Positions 8,304-17,124 of a DNA stretch of 64,000 nucleotides are shown here, piece after piece. Numbering within the stretch: the stretch's first letter is position 1; each line of letters begins with the position of its first letter. The translations under genes were made by a program, and so were the position numbers. A model generated the notes under the pieces. That model searched no databases. It was not told the DNA's origin and saw only the letters and a list, made by a program, of their open reading frames with translations. The DNA is from Legionella saoudiensis (GTDB lineage Bacteria; Pseudomonadota; Gammaproteobacteria; Legionellales; Legionellaceae), in NCBI RefSeq assembly GCF_001465875.1, contig NZ_LN901324.1, forward strand, positions 124,001 through 188,000, written 5' to 3'.

Positions 8304-8603
8304 TTACGCCATTTCTGTATTATTTAACATTTTTGCTGCAATCTTGTCACTATTAATTTGGTAATTACCTATTTCTATTTCAGCTTTGAAATAGAGAACC
8401 CGAGCCTCGTTAACTTCAGGAACTGTATCTAATGATTTTTTAATTGCTTCAAGCTGTTTAGTGGTATTGCTGATGCTAACGCTGTCATCAAATGATGAAG
8501 AACCTTCAGCTAAAATTTTATTAATTTCCAGCTGTTTACTTTTCAAACGATTGTCTGACTCTATAGGTTTCACATGAGTAGCATCACTAATTTGATTAAA
8601 CAT
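8304..8603 (-). CDS. flgM: Anti-sigma-28 factor FlgM
   Basis: A 99-residue protein that holds the flagellar sigma factor FliA inactive until the hook is complete and FlgM is exported. The N-terminal half is polar and likely disordered; the C-terminal half (about 55-95, with VNEARVLYFKAEIEIGNYQINSDKIAAKML) matches the FlgM sigma-binding helices. The ATG at 8603 has GAGG eight bases upstream and gives normal length; an upstream in-frame extension to 8675 is unlikely. A consensus sigma-28 promoter lies 84 bases upstream, which gives the usual FliA-FlgM feedback. Confidence 0.9.
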   Translation of the reverse strand: MFNQISDATHVKPIESDNRLKSKQLEINKILAEGSSSFDDSVSISNTTKQLEAIKKSLDTVPEVNEARVLYFKAEIEIGNYQINSDKIAAKMLNNTEMA

Positions 8604-8686
8604 AAACTTATCCTCACGTTGTTTGGTGTTTATTCCATACTGATGACCCATAGTTACCAGTCCTAAAAATTGCATCAGTAAACGCG

Positions 8687-8713
8687 TTATCGGCAGCTAA
8701 AGAAAATACTTTA
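8687..8713 (-). promoter_or_regulatory. Sigma-28 (FliA) promoter of flgM-flgN
   Basis: Read on the minus strand: TAAA (8713-8710), a 15-base spacer, then GCCGATAA (8694-8687). This is an exact match to the flagellar sigma-28 consensus TAAA-N15-GCCGATAA. The predicted start is near 8680, giving a leader of about 75 bases before flgM. Confidence 0.92.
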
Positions 8714-8763
8714 GTAAATTTTCTTAATTTTATGATTTTTTTATTAAAAAATATATTCTTAGC

Positions 8764-9465
8764 TTAAAAAACTACGGTTACCCTTTTTTTTCCGGAAACT
8801 TGGGCTTCAACTATTTTTTTTGAGCTTAAATTTCGTACTTTAATGGTTTCCCCTAAGGAACCATCGGTAACGGCGATGCCATCCATACTAATGGTTAAAT
8901 TATTATTGCCGGTTACAATAGAAACCTTTTCTCCTTTATTAACAACTTTGGGTAATTCAATGTTGGTTGGATTAAAAGGATGGTTAACTGCAATATTTTG
9001 TTTACAAACTTGACCAACTAAGTCGTCAATATCATTGAAATAGCCATGTTTTAATTTGTGAATATCCATTTCAGTTTGGTAAATATCATTCCCAGTAATC
9101 CGCTCCCCTTTCATTAGGCTGCGACTTGCTACAAAGACAGTTTTTAGAATGATGATGCGAATTGGTACATATAAAGACCAATGATTCTCAGGCTCCTGGC
9201 ACTTAATTCCCATCGTGCTCGTTTCTAAAATAGGGGTATTATAAGGATTAAATACCACCAATTGATCATCCGCACAGGCTTTCAAACTTAAACGAGAATC
9301 AATTTTATCGGCGGAAACGTGAATACGTCCTTCTTTATGAGAGGCTAATTGTTTGAGCACGTACAGTTCAATTTTTTGAGTTAATAACTCAGGCGACTGA
9401 GTTGGCTCGGCAAAAGCTCCTGTGCTTGCAAAAAATAGTAAAATGCTTAGTATGCTCTTTTTCAC
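8764..9465 (-). CDS. flgA: Flagellar P-ring assembly chaperone FlgA
   Basis: A 233-residue periplasmic protein with a signal peptide (KKSILSILLFFASTGAFA). The C-terminal part carries the SAF/ChapFlgA domain: ASRSLMKGERITGNDIY near residues 120-135, then VSIVTGNNNLTISMDGIAVTDGSLGETIKVRNLSSKK. FlgA guides FlgI polymerisation into the flagellar P ring. The GTG at 9465 is chosen because AGGGAT precedes it and the signal peptide then starts normally; longer in-frame starts to 9525 add a polar extension. It is separated from flgM by 160 bases holding the sigma-28 promoter, and diverges from the cytochrome c gene. Confidence 0.9.
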   Translation of the reverse strand: MKKSILSILLFFASTGAFAEPTQSPELLTQKIELYVLKQLASHKEGRIHVSADKIDSRLSLKACADDQLVVFNPYNTPILETSTMGIKCQEPENHWSLYVPIRIIILKTVFVASRSLMKGERITGNDIYQTEMDIHKLKHGYFNDIDDLVGQVCKQNIAVNHPFNPTNIELPKVVNKGEKVSIVTGNNNLTISMDGIAVTDGSLGETIKVRNLSSKKIVEAQVSGKKRVTVVF

Positions 9466-9542
9466 AACAATATCCCTAATGTCCCTGTAATATTTTTTTG
9501 AATCATACAGCAAACAGAGTAGCAAATTAAGGAGTTTATAAC

Positions 9543-9917
9543 ATGCTCAAGTATTTTATTATTTTAGGTACTATTGCTGGTTTTTTTGCTTATCCCCAGG
9601 TGCATGCAGACAGTCATCGCCCTCAAGACTTTCTACAATCAGTGAGTGGCTCTAAAAATGAGGGCGAGCAGATTTATAATCATTTTTGCGTCAATTGTCA
9701 TGCAACTAAACCTATTATTCCTGTTGGGGCACCCAGAGCGGGTGAGGAAGAGGATTGGAAATTACGTCTAAAACAAGGGATGAAAATTTTGTTCCAGCAT
9801 ACTGATGAAGGATTAAATGCAATGCCGCCTCGCGGAGGGTGCTTTGAATGTACGGACAAACAACTGGAGTTAGCTATCCAATTTATGCTTCCACAGCAAA
9901 AAGAAAAAACCAAATAA
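9543..9917 (+). CDS. Cytochrome c5-like periplasmic monohaem protein
   Basis: A 124-residue protein with a signal peptide (about 1-22, cleaved after VHA) and one haem-c site FCVNCHAT near residues 48-55. The later GGCFECTDKQL has the C-x2-C pair typical of cytochrome c5. The Met in NAMPPRGG is the likely distal haem ligand. It would carry electrons in the periplasm towards a terminal oxidase. It starts 77 bases from the divergent flgA start, with AAGGAG just upstream of ATG. Confidence 0.9.
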   Translation: MLKYFIILGTIAGFFAYPQVHADSHRPQDFLQSVSGSKNEGEQIYNHFCVNCHATKPIIPVGAPRAGEEEDWKLRLKQGMKILFQHTDEGLNAMPPRGGCFECTDKQLELAIQFMLPQQKEKTK

Positions 9918-10024
9918 AATGAACATGATAATCACAAAATGATTAAAAAGTAAAAAAAATTTACAAAAAAGCCTAAACCTATTTTTGATTCTCCCGATAA
10001 ATAAGAAAAAAGAGGGAGAAAAAA

Positions 10025-10582
10025 ATGAAAAAAATGTTACTTATAGGACCAGTTTGCGCATTGGCTGCATCATGTTCTTCTATGGATGGGGGGGTACCTG
10101 TAGTCGATGATGCGGGTTATACCCATTACACAAAAAGCATGGCAAACGATCATCGTGGAGCTCATCACTTTCCTGAAAAACGAGTAGCAACCGGTAAAAA
10201 AGTTTTTATTTTTGACCCAAAAGCAACTGCATGGGCTGCCTATGATGCTGATGGAAACAGAGTAAATACAGGTAGCGCATCTGGTGGTAAAGATTTCTGT
10301 GAAGATGCAGGTAAACCATGTCGTACAGTGACTGGTACGTATCATGTTTATTCGAAAAAAGGTGAGGATTGTACCTCCAGTATTTATCCCCTTGAAACTC
10401 ATGGCGGAGCCAGAATGCCTTATTGCATGCACTTCCATGGTGGTTATTCAATTCATGCGGCTTATGAAGTACCTAACTATAATGCAAGTCATGGATGCAT
10501 ACGCGTATTACCCAGTGCTGCAAAATGGCTGAACCAAGATTTTATTGATGTTGGTACTACTGTAATTGTAAAACCCTACTAA
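10025..10582 (+). CDS. L,D-transpeptidase lipoprotein (YkuD domain, EnhA-like)
   Basis: A 185-residue protein with a lipoprotein signal (MKKMLLIGPVCALAASC; lipobox LAASC). A YkuD catalytic domain at about residues 58-185 carries His in HFHGGYSIH and the nucleophile in ASHGCIRVL. Such enzymes make 3-3 peptidoglycan cross-links or attach proteins to peptidoglycan. Legionella enhanced-entry proteins of the EnhA type share this fold; the link here is by family only. GGGAGAAAAA precedes the start. A terminator lies about 110 bases downstream. Confidence 0.9.
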   Translation: MKKMLLIGPVCALAASCSSMDGGVPVVDDAGYTHYTKSMANDHRGAHHFPEKRVATGKKVFIFDPKATAWAAYDADGNRVNTGSASGGKDFCEDAGKPCRTVTGTYHVYSKKGEDCTSSIYPLETHGGARMPYCMHFHGGYSIHAAYEVPNYNASHGCIRVLPSAAKWLNQDFIDVGTTVIVKPY

Positions 10583-10689
10583 ACTAATTAGAAGGTAGGT
10601 TGAACCTCAAGTTAAGTTGTACGAATAAATATAAATTCCTTCGCTAAGGAGTTTACCAGGAGTTGTAACATGCAGTATCTCCACTCTAT

Positions 10690-10714
10690 GCCCTGCTAAT
10701 GCGGGGCTTTTTTT
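10690..10714 (+). terminator. Rho-independent terminator before coaX
   Basis: GCCCTGC (10690-10696) pairs with GCGGGGC (10701-10707) over a TAAT loop and is followed by seven T. It lies about 108 bases after the L,D-transpeptidase stop. Confidence 0.8.
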
Positions 10715-10767
10715 ATTCTCCTAAGAAGACTAGAATCACATAAATTTTTTAAAGCAGGTATAACTAA

Positions 10768-11535
10768 ATGATTCTTTGTATTGATGTGGGCAATTCCCAT
10801 ATATATGGTGGTGTATTCGATGGAGATGAGATTAAAATTCGTTTCCGTCATACGTCACAAGTGAGCACTTCGGATGAGTTAGGGATTTTCTTAAAAAGTG
10901 TCTTACGGGAAAATGGTTGTTCTCCTGAGGCAATCAGTAAAATTGGTATTTGCTCGGTAGTTCCTCAAATTGATTATTCATTACGTGCCGCTTGTCTTAA
11001 GTATTTTTCTATCGATCCTTTTTTACTGCAAGCGGGCGTAAAGACGGGATTGAACATTAAATATCGAAATCCTGTGGAAGTTGGCGCCGATCGAATTGCT
11101 AATGCCATTGCAGCAACGCATAGCTATCCTAATCAAAATATTATTGTAATTGATTTTGGCACTGCAACCACATTTTGTGCTATTAATGCACAGAAGGCAT
11201 ATTTAGGGGGAGCCATTTTACCTGGAGTACGATTGTCTGTTGATGCCTTATCGAAAAACACCGCAAAATTGCCTGCCGTAGAAATTATCAAAATAGATAA
11301 TGCGATTGGACGCTCTACTATAGAGAGTATTCAATCAGGGGTATATCATGGAGCGCTTGGCGCTTGCCGTGAATTAATTCAGCGTATGAACCAGGAGGCT
11401 TTTGGTGCAAGTAAAGCCCTGGTTTTAGCGACGGGTGGTTTTGCTTCTTTATTTGATAAGCAAGATTTATATGATCACCTGGTACCTGATCTGGTTCTTC
11501 AAGGTATTCGTTTAGCAGCCTTGATGAATTATTAA
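10768..11535 (+). CDS. coaX: Type III pantothenate kinase
   Basis: A 255-residue CoaX that phosphorylates pantothenate, the first step of coenzyme A synthesis. It has the ASKHA phosphate loop CIDVGNSHIYGGVFDG at residues 4-19, the central DFGTATTF near residue 130, GGAILPGVRLS near 150, and VLATGGFASL near 220. Type III enzymes need a monovalent cation and are not inhibited by CoA. It is not fused to or next to birA here. A hairpin (CAGCGCAACTGT with ACAGTTGCTG, 11540-11580) follows the stop. Confidence 0.95.
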   Translation: MILCIDVGNSHIYGGVFDGDEIKIRFRHTSQVSTSDELGIFLKSVLRENGCSPEAISKIGICSVVPQIDYSLRAACLKYFSIDPFLLQAGVKTGLNIKYRNPVEVGADRIANAIAATHSYPNQNIIVIDFGTATTFCAINAQKAYLGGAILPGVRLSVDALSKNTAKLPAVEIIKIDNAIGRSTIESIQSGVYHGALGACRELIQRMNQEAFGASKALVLATGGFASLFDKQDLYDHLVPDLVLQGIRLAALMNY

Positions 11536-11834
11536 ATACAGCGCAACTGTTTGAATTTTATTTCCAGACAGTTGCTGTTGATTATTCCCTCATAAATAGC
11601 CCAACAACAAGCTATAATCATGTATGATATGCATGAATAATTTTTATAGTTATATCAATTTCTTATATTTAAGAAAAAGTGAAAATCATAAAATATACTT
11701 TCCTTTTACGGGGATACATCATAAAATATGCTGTTTTTTTAAGCAGAACCTATGAGTGATGCAATGAGTTATTTTAATGATTGGATGTAAATACAGATAC
11801 GTAGCAAAGTCCAAAAACAGTTAAAGGAATTATT
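11536..11834. other. AT-rich gap between coaX and the LRR gene
   Basis: Apart from the hairpin just after coaX, this 299-base stretch is very AT-rich and has no credible reading frame. It should hold the promoter of the LRR gene, but I cannot single out one convincing -35/-10 pair. Confidence 0.6.
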
Positions 11835-13052
11835 ATGCCTAAATTCAAAGCCCTTCCTGAAGATAAAAAAGGTAATGAACAGTTGCGGATGCACTGTGCA
11901 TTGGTTTTCGCACAGATGAAAATGGCCTCTTTTTTTGATACTTATAATATAAAACCAGGAGATGAGGTCCCGCAGGATAAAATCATTAAACTACGGGGGC
12001 GAGTCGAAGATGCGAGTGATTTGGCTTATCAATGGACCGCCTTAATTGTTATGGCGCAACTGTCAGGCCGTAAAGGGTTTTCCGCCAAAAATATTGAGGT
12101 AATAAATACAGGCGATTTGCTGGGTGAACCAAAGAAAGGTGTATTTTTTGATCCTAAAAGTCAGCTCAAGAAAAAACTCTTCGGCTATGACTATTCCAGT
12201 TTCGATTCTAAATCATTGTACGCAACCTTATTTATGCCTTTTGTCGAACAAAGCGGCCTGACTTATAGTGAAGAGGACCGTTTCCAGACTTTTGGAGAAC
12301 AAGTACCCAAGGAAGATGATCTGCGTTTTAAAGTTCAATGGCATATGTCCAATTATATGATGCATAATTTTTTTGCTATCGATGTAAAACGTAGGGCCAT
12401 CCAGTACCTTGCCTCTAGTGATGAACTGACCCGCCAATTGCATCACATGGGATTTAAAAAACTAGCGCATATGATAGGCAACATTGATAAAGAGCAATTT
12501 ATCGAGATGGACTTTAGCTCAATGAAATTGAACGAGTTTGGGTTAGGAGTGGGTTTGATTCTTAAGTTATCTAAGGGAATGAGGACTCTTATCTTAAATA
12601 GTAACCGTCTTAATAATTTAGATCCAAGCGGGGAGGAAAATCTTAAGGCGTTGCGTTATGTTTTAAGCTATATACCAGAAAGTGTAAAGTATTTGTCATT
12701 AAATAATAATGGACTTTCGAGCTTTAATAAAGAGGAGTTGATGGCAATTATGCAGGCTATACCATCAACGGTCAAAACGGTAACAATAGACTACAACAAA
12801 CTGGATCCTACCTTAGTGACAGAACTTTTAAACAGTAGAGGCCAGGAAACGCCAACCTTAACAAAACCTACACAGCCAGTAAAAAAACAGGCGCCTAAAA
12901 TAGGAAAACCTAAAGAAGAGAAGGCAAAAGAAGAAAAGCCAGTGAGGATTAGTTCTGTTTCACAAACGCAATTTGCTTCGAAACAGAGCAAAACATCTTC
13001 TTCTGCGCCAAAAGATGAGGCAGCCACCTCATTTACCGCTAAAAGGAATTAA
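11835..13052 (+). CDS. Leucine-rich-repeat protein, candidate exported effector
   Basis: A 405-residue protein with no signal peptide. The N-terminal 220 residues are of unknown fold. About four ribonuclease-inhibitor-like leucine-rich repeats start near residues 222, 248, 283 and 312 (for example MRTLILNSNRLNNL, VKYLSLNNNGLSSF, VKTVTIDYNKLD). Residues 335-405 form a low-complexity tail rich in Lys, Glu, Pro and Ser. LRR proteins of this size are common among Legionella Dot/Icm substrates, and a flexible polar C-terminus suits that export route, but no export signal can be proven by reading. AAAGGAATT precedes the ATG. Confidence 0.8.
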   Translation: MPKFKALPEDKKGNEQLRMHCALVFAQMKMASFFDTYNIKPGDEVPQDKIIKLRGRVEDASDLAYQWTALIVMAQLSGRKGFSAKNIEVINTGDLLGEPKKGVFFDPKSQLKKKLFGYDYSSFDSKSLYATLFMPFVEQSGLTYSEEDRFQTFGEQVPKEDDLRFKVQWHMSNYMMHNFFAIDVKRRAIQYLASSDELTRQLHHMGFKKLAHMIGNIDKEQFIEMDFSSMKLNEFGLGVGLILKLSKGMRTLILNSNRLNNLDPSGEENLKALRYVLSYIPESVKYLSLNNNGLSSFNKEELMAIMQAIPSTVKTVTIDYNKLDPTLVTELLNSRGQETPTLTKPTQPVKKQAPKIGKPKEEKAKEEKPVRISSVSQTQFASKQSKTSSSAPKDEAATSFTAKRN

Positions 13053-13232
13053 TCCTCTGTATTCGCTTCCATGGCTTGGCCATGGGAGCATCCGCATTAT
13101 TATATCCCCATAAACCATGCAGCATAAAATACCACGCTGAATAGCTTATTGTTCTATTGTATTGTTTTTATTCATCTTGTTTGTGCGCTCAAAAAAATTA
13201 CAAATAATTTGCCATAAAAGTGGGTTTTTCGC

Positions 13233-13262
13233 TTGACGGGTGTAGAAATGTGTTTCTATAGT
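13233..13262 (+). promoter_or_regulatory. Sigma-70 promoter of the mraZ operon
   Basis: TTGACG (13233-13238) is followed after 17-18 bases by CTATAG/TATAGT (13256-13262). It lies about 76 bases upstream of the mraZ start and just ahead of the GTGGAG repeats. Confidence 0.7.
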
Positions 13263-13270
13263 GTATAAAA

Positions 13271-13307
13271 GTGGAGTAAAATAATAAAAAAGTGGAGAAT
13301 TGTGGAG
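13271..13307 (+). promoter_or_regulatory. Candidate MraZ-binding boxes (three GTGGAG repeats)
   Basis: GTGGAG occurs at 13271, 13292 and 13302, spaced 21 and 10 bases, so all lie on the same helix face. Known MraZ operators are short TGGGN/GTGGG-type direct repeats about 10 bases apart, between promoter and mraZ. A further GTGGG is at 13220. The likely role is autorepression of the cluster. Confidence 0.6.
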
Positions 13308-13337
13308 GTGAAAATCTTCACATAAATAGAGAGAACC

Positions 13338-13796
13338 ATGTTTCGGGGAATAAACGCCATCACCATAGACACTAAAGGACGCTTAGCGATACCTACGCGC
13401 TATCGTTCTGCCTTAGGTGCTGAGGAAAAAATTCCTTTGGTAGTGACCATTGATACCGAAGAAACCTGTTTGTTGCTCTACACCGCCGCGCAGTGGCAAA
13501 TTATTGAAGATAACTTACAGAAGTTGCCTAGCTTTAATGCCGCTGCACGCAGAATTCAACGTTTGCTTATTGGGCATGCTACTGATGTTGAAGTAGATGC
13601 AAATGGCCGAGTGTTACTTCCTACGGTTTTAAGAAATTATGCAAAGTTGGAAAAAGATGTGGTGATGATTGGTCAAGGAAATAAATTTGAAGTTTGGAGT
13701 AAGGAACTTTGGGATATCCGACGCGAAGAGTGGTTGGCCGAGGAAAGTTCAGGTGATTCTGGATTACCCGAAGAAATGAAAACGTTTTCTTTGTAA
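13338..13796 (+). CDS. mraZ: Transcriptional regulator MraZ
   Basis: A 152-residue AbrB-like DNA-binding protein at the head of the division and cell-wall cluster. Two tandem MraZ halves are visible: [22 protein letters not shown] at residues 2-23 and [20 protein letters not shown] near 80-99, each with the conserved D-x-K/N-GR-x-x-x-P core. It binds repeats ahead of its own gene as a ring-shaped oligomer and represses the operon. Length is normal. The stop overlaps the rsmH start (TAATG). Confidence 0.96.
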   Translation: MFRGINAITIDTKGRLAIPTRYRSALGAEEKIPLVVTIDTEETCLLLYTAAQWQIIEDNLQKLPSFNAAARRIQRLLIGHATDVEVDANGRVLLPTVLRNYAKLEKDVVMIGQGNKFEVWSKELWDIRREEWLAEESSGDSGLPEEMKTFSL

Positions 13797-14734
13797 TGGA
13801 AACAAAAATGGCAATGCATCAATCAGTGCTACTCGACGAGTCAATAGAAGGCTTAGCTATTAACAGTAGCGGTATTTATTTTGATGGAACTTTTGGGCGC
13901 GGTGGCCATAGCCAGAAAATATTAAGCCACTTAGATGCCAAAGGTCGTCTGTATGCGATTGATAAAGATTTAGATGCGATTGCTCATGCAAAAGAACGTT
14001 TTGGCCAAGATCAACGCTTTCATATTTTTCATGGCTCTTTTGCTCAGATAGAAGCTTTTGCTACTGAGGCAGGAGTGCTAGGTAAAGTAGACGGTATTTT
14101 GCTGGATTTAGGAGTATCTTCACCGCAACTTGATAATCCGGAACGTGGGTTTAGTTTCATGCAGCAAGGTCCTTTGGATATGCGCATGGACCTCTCACAG
14201 CCCATGAGTGCTGCTGATTTTGTCAATAATGCTGAAGCAGACGAAATGGCAACAATTTTTCGGTTGTATGGAGAGGAGCGTTTTGCTGGCCGGATTGCGC
14301 GGGCAATTGTTACTGCGAGAAATAATGCGCCAATTACCACAACATTGCAGCTGGCAGAAATAGTGAAGGAAGCAAATCCCAAGTGGGAAAAGCATAAACA
14401 TCCAGCAACCCGAGTGTTTCAGGCGATTCGCATTCATGTGAATCAAGAGTTAAATGATTTAAGTAGTTGTCTAGAGCAGTGTCTTAAGGTGTTGGCGCCA
14501 GGAGGACGATTAGCAGTAATCAGCTTCCATTCTCTCGAAGATCGCATTGTGAAGCAGTTTATGCGGAACAAGGAGCAAGGAGAAAGGCCACCTCCAGAAG
14601 TACCAATTCGTTATGAAGAGTTAAAGACAAATTTTAAGAGAATAGGTAAAGCAATAATGCCGCAGGAAAAAGAAGTAAAAGAAAACGTCAGAGCTAGAAG
14701 TGCCGTACTCAGGATAGGGGAGAAATTAGCATGA
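13796..14734 (+). CDS. rsmH: 16S rRNA (cytosine-1402-N4)-methyltransferase RsmH
   Basis: A 312-residue methyltransferase (formerly MraW) that modifies C1402 in the ribosomal P site. The SAM-binding segment [11 protein letters not shown] is at about residues 28-38, followed by [14 protein letters not shown] near 105 and the C-terminal [16 protein letters not shown]. The start overlaps the mraZ stop by one base; a second ATG at 13808 is an alternative. The end overlaps ftsL by four bases (ATGA), so the genes are translationally coupled. Confidence 0.96.
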   Translation: METKMAMHQSVLLDESIEGLAINSSGIYFDGTFGRGGHSQKILSHLDAKGRLYAIDKDLDAIAHAKERFGQDQRFHIFHGSFAQIEAFATEAGVLGKVDGILLDLGVSSPQLDNPERGFSFMQQGPLDMRMDLSQPMSAADFVNNAEADEMATIFRLYGEERFAGRIARAIVTARNNAPITTTLQLAEIVKEANPKWEKHKHPATRVFQAIRIHVNQELNDLSSCLEQCLKVLAPGGRLAVISFHSLEDRIVKQFMRNKEQGERPPPEVPIRYEELKTNFKRIGKAIMPQEKEVKENVRARSAVLRIGEKLA

Positions 14735-15072
14735 ACGCTGCAGCGAAAGTGATTAATCAAGGTACTTTATTTAATGGTCAACTGGCAGATATGCAGATGT
14801 CAAAGTCATCGTATATGTTAATCATATTAGTAGTTGCCGTATTAATAAGTGCATTAGCCGTGGTTTACAGCACGAACTCATATCGTTCGACGTTTAGCCA
14901 GGTAGAACAACAAGAACAACAAACTCATTATTTGCAACTACAGTGGGGGCAGTTATTGCTTGAACAAGCAAGTCTTGCCACTCCAGCACGAGTAGAGGAT
15001 TTAGCTAGTGATAAGCTAGGAATGGTTCTACCAACAACTAAAAATACTTTTTGGTTGCAAGGACAACCATAA
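14731..15072 (+). CDS. ftsL: Cell division protein FtsL
   Basis: A 113-residue bitopic membrane protein with a cytoplasmic N-terminus, one transmembrane helix at about residues 27-48, then a periplasmic leucine-zipper-like coiled coil ([23 protein letters not shown]) and a short C-terminal end. This architecture, with its position between rsmH and ftsI, identifies FtsL, which joins FtsB and FtsQ to activate septal wall synthesis. Sequence alone is poorly conserved in the family. The four-base overlap with rsmH supports the start. Confidence 0.92.
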   Translation: MNAAAKVINQGTLFNGQLADMQMSKSSYMLIILVVAVLISALAVVYSTNSYRSTFSQVEQQEQQTHYLQLQWGQLLLEQASLATPARVEDLASDKLGMVLPTTKNTFWLQGQP

Positions 15073-15431
15073 GCGGATTAGGCTGGGTTGCTAAGTCCAG
15101 CCAGCAGGTTCCAATGGTGGGCTTTACAGCCCAGCCTACATTCTAGTTAAAGGTATATTAAGAAAATTGTTGTCGTTGCGAACGAGGTGAAGCAACCCAG
15201 AGTCCAAGCCCATGACAACAAACCATTAGGGTCTGGAAGTTTTCGTGTTAAGCGAGTACCATCACGACTTATTTTGTGACCGCTTAATACTAGAAAAAGT
15301 AGCATGGATTGAAAAACCAGCTAAAATTCATTTAAGCATCAGGATTGTCATGCTGTCTGTTCTGAATAAGGACATTATATGCAAATCATCAGGTCAAGAT
15401 TAAACAATAATAATAATTTGAGTAGTTACCT
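15073..15431. repeat. Repeat-filled gap interrupting ftsL-ftsI
   Basis: This 359-base spacer has no credible gene. It holds a palindrome at 15080-15140 with GTAGGCTGG-type ends (TAGGCTGGG, CCCAGCCTACA), and a copy of the CGTTGCGAACGAGGTGAAGCAACCCAG element at about 15172-15205, which recurs near 45667-45696. In most gammaproteobacteria these two genes abut, so repeats seem to have entered here. ftsI may depend on its own promoter. Confidence 0.75.
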
Positions 15432-17102
15432 ATGAAAAGATCACGCCATCTGAACAGATTGGTTATTGTCTCTGCGTTTTTTATTTTATTAACGCTTATT
15501 TTGATTTGGCGCATGATTGATTTGACCGTTTTGCATCGACAGTTTTTGCAAGGACAGGGTAATGCGCGCAGCTTGCGTACCGTGGATATTCCTGCCTACC
15601 GCGGCATGATTACCGACCGCCATGGAGCGCCTTTAGCGATAAGTACTCCTGTCGAATCTGTTTGGGTTAATCCTAAAGAATTCTCTCCTGATGAAGAACA
15701 ATTCATGTCTTTAGCAGAATATTTGCACCTGACTCCAAAACAGTTAAGCAGGAAAATAGTTGATGCGCAAAATGATAATCGCGAATTTGTTTATTTGCAG
15801 AGGCAATTACCGCCTGCCTTATCAAAGCAAATTGAAAAACTGAAAATCCCTGGAGTTAATTTTCAAAAAGAATTTAAACGTTATTATCCTGATTCAGATA
15901 GTATTTCCCAGTTATTAGGGTTTACCAACGTCGATGATCAAGGTTTAGAAGGCATTGAATTAGCCTATCAGGATTGGTTAAAAGGTGTTGTAGGAAAAAA
16001 GCGTGTTATTAAGGATCGACTGGGTCGTATTATTGAGGAGTTGAATGTCGTCAAAGAGCCACGTCCGGGTCGTGATATAGTCTTAAGTATCGATAGACGC
16101 CTACAGTACTTGGCCTACAGTGAGCTGGGTAAAACTGTAGAGGAGTTTGGTGCGAAATCAGGTTCGGTAGTAGTAGTGGATACTGAAAATGGAGAAATTT
16201 TAGCAATGGCAAATGTGCCTTCCTATAATCCCAATTCACGTGGCCGTTATGATAAGGATACTTATAGAAATAGGGCGGCAACAGATACGTTCGAGCCTGG
16301 TTCGGTCATGAAAACCTTTAGTATAGCCAGTGCTTTAGAAACGGGTTTATATAGCCCCTCGACTATTATTGATACGAATCCTAGCTGGATGTCGGTGCAT
16401 GGTCATGTAGTACGTGACATCCATAACTATGGAGTGCTTGATGTAACTGGTGTTTTGCAACACTCAAGTAACGTTGGGGTGACTAAAATGGTTCTAGCCA
16501 GCCCACCAGAACAATTAATTGGTTTATTACAGCGTTGTGGTTTTGGGCAACGCACGGAAAGCACCTATCCTGGAGAAAGTGACGGAAATATTGTTAAAGT
16601 GAAAGACGCAAATCCATTCGTTTTAGCAACGCTAGGTTTTGGCTACGGGCTATCGGTAACTGCGTTGCAATTAGCGAAAGCACATATGATTTTCGCTAAT
16701 GATGGTCGATTAATTCCAGTTACTTTAATTCACAATGATCCGCCAACTACCGGTGTACAAGTAATTAAAGCGGAAACGGCAAAACAAGTTTTAGCCATGA
16801 TGGAAGCCGTACTTGGGAAAGATGGTACAGGTAAATCGGCTAGGGTGCCTGGATATCGAGTAGCCGGTAAAACAGGAACCGCGCGCGTGGCAGGTAAAGA
16901 CGGTTATAAAGATCGCAGATATACGGCAAGCTTTATTGGCATCGCACCTGTTTCTAAACCCAAATTTGTCGTAGTGGTTATTATTCATGAGCCTTCCAAA
17001 AAAGGTTATTACGCTGCTGCTGTTGCTGCTCCATTATTTTCTAAAGTGATGATGGGCGCATTACGGTTGTTTAATATCCCTACCGATGAAGCTATAGGAT
17101 AA
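15432..17102 (+). CDS. ftsI: Septal peptidoglycan transpeptidase FtsI (PBP3)
   Basis: A 556-residue class B penicillin-binding protein that cross-links septal peptidoglycan with FtsW. It has an N-terminal transmembrane helix (about 9-29), a pedestal with RGMITDRHGAPLA (about 56-68), and a transpeptidase domain carrying the nucleophile motif in EPGSVMKTF (SxxK, about residue 290), HSSNVG (SxN, about 345) and GKTGTARV (KTG, about 480). All catalytic motifs are intact. There is no strong Shine-Dalgarno before ATG 15432. MurE follows after 22 bases. Confidence 0.96.
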   Translation: MKRSRHLNRLVIVSAFFILLTLILIWRMIDLTVLHRQFLQGQGNARSLRTVDIPAYRGMITDRHGAPLAISTPVESVWVNPKEFSPDEEQFMSLAEYLHLTPKQLSRKIVDAQNDNREFVYLQRQLPPALSKQIEKLKIPGVNFQKEFKRYYPDSDSISQLLGFTNVDDQGLEGIELAYQDWLKGVVGKKRVIKDRLGRIIEELNVVKEPRPGRDIVLSIDRRLQYLAYSELGKTVEEFGAKSGSVVVVDTENGEILAMANVPSYNPNSRGRYDKDTYRNRAATDTFEPGSVMKTFSIASALETGLYSPSTIIDTNPSWMSVHGHVVRDIHNYGVLDVTGVLQHSSNVGVTKMVLASPPEQLIGLLQRCGFGQRTESTYPGESDGNIVKVKDANPFVLATLGFGYGLSVTALQLAKAHMIFANDGRLIPVTLIHNDPPTTGVQVIKAETAKQVLAMMEAVLGKDGTGKSARVPGYRVAGKTGTARVAGKDGYKDRRYTASFIGIAPVSKPKFVVVVIIHEPSKKGYYAAAVAAPLFSKVMMGALRLFNIPTDEAIG

Positions 17103-17124
17103 CGTTTAAACTAATGGGACTACC

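Noticed and set aside
8604..8675. Longer FlgM starting at 8675
   Set aside because: The extension lies close to the sigma-28 start, lacks a ribosome site and is absent from the family; ATG 8603 has GAGG.
9466..9542. Sigma-54 promoter for flgA in the gap to the cytochrome gene
   Set aside because: A TTGC word occurs but no GG-N10-GC core with acceptable spacing.
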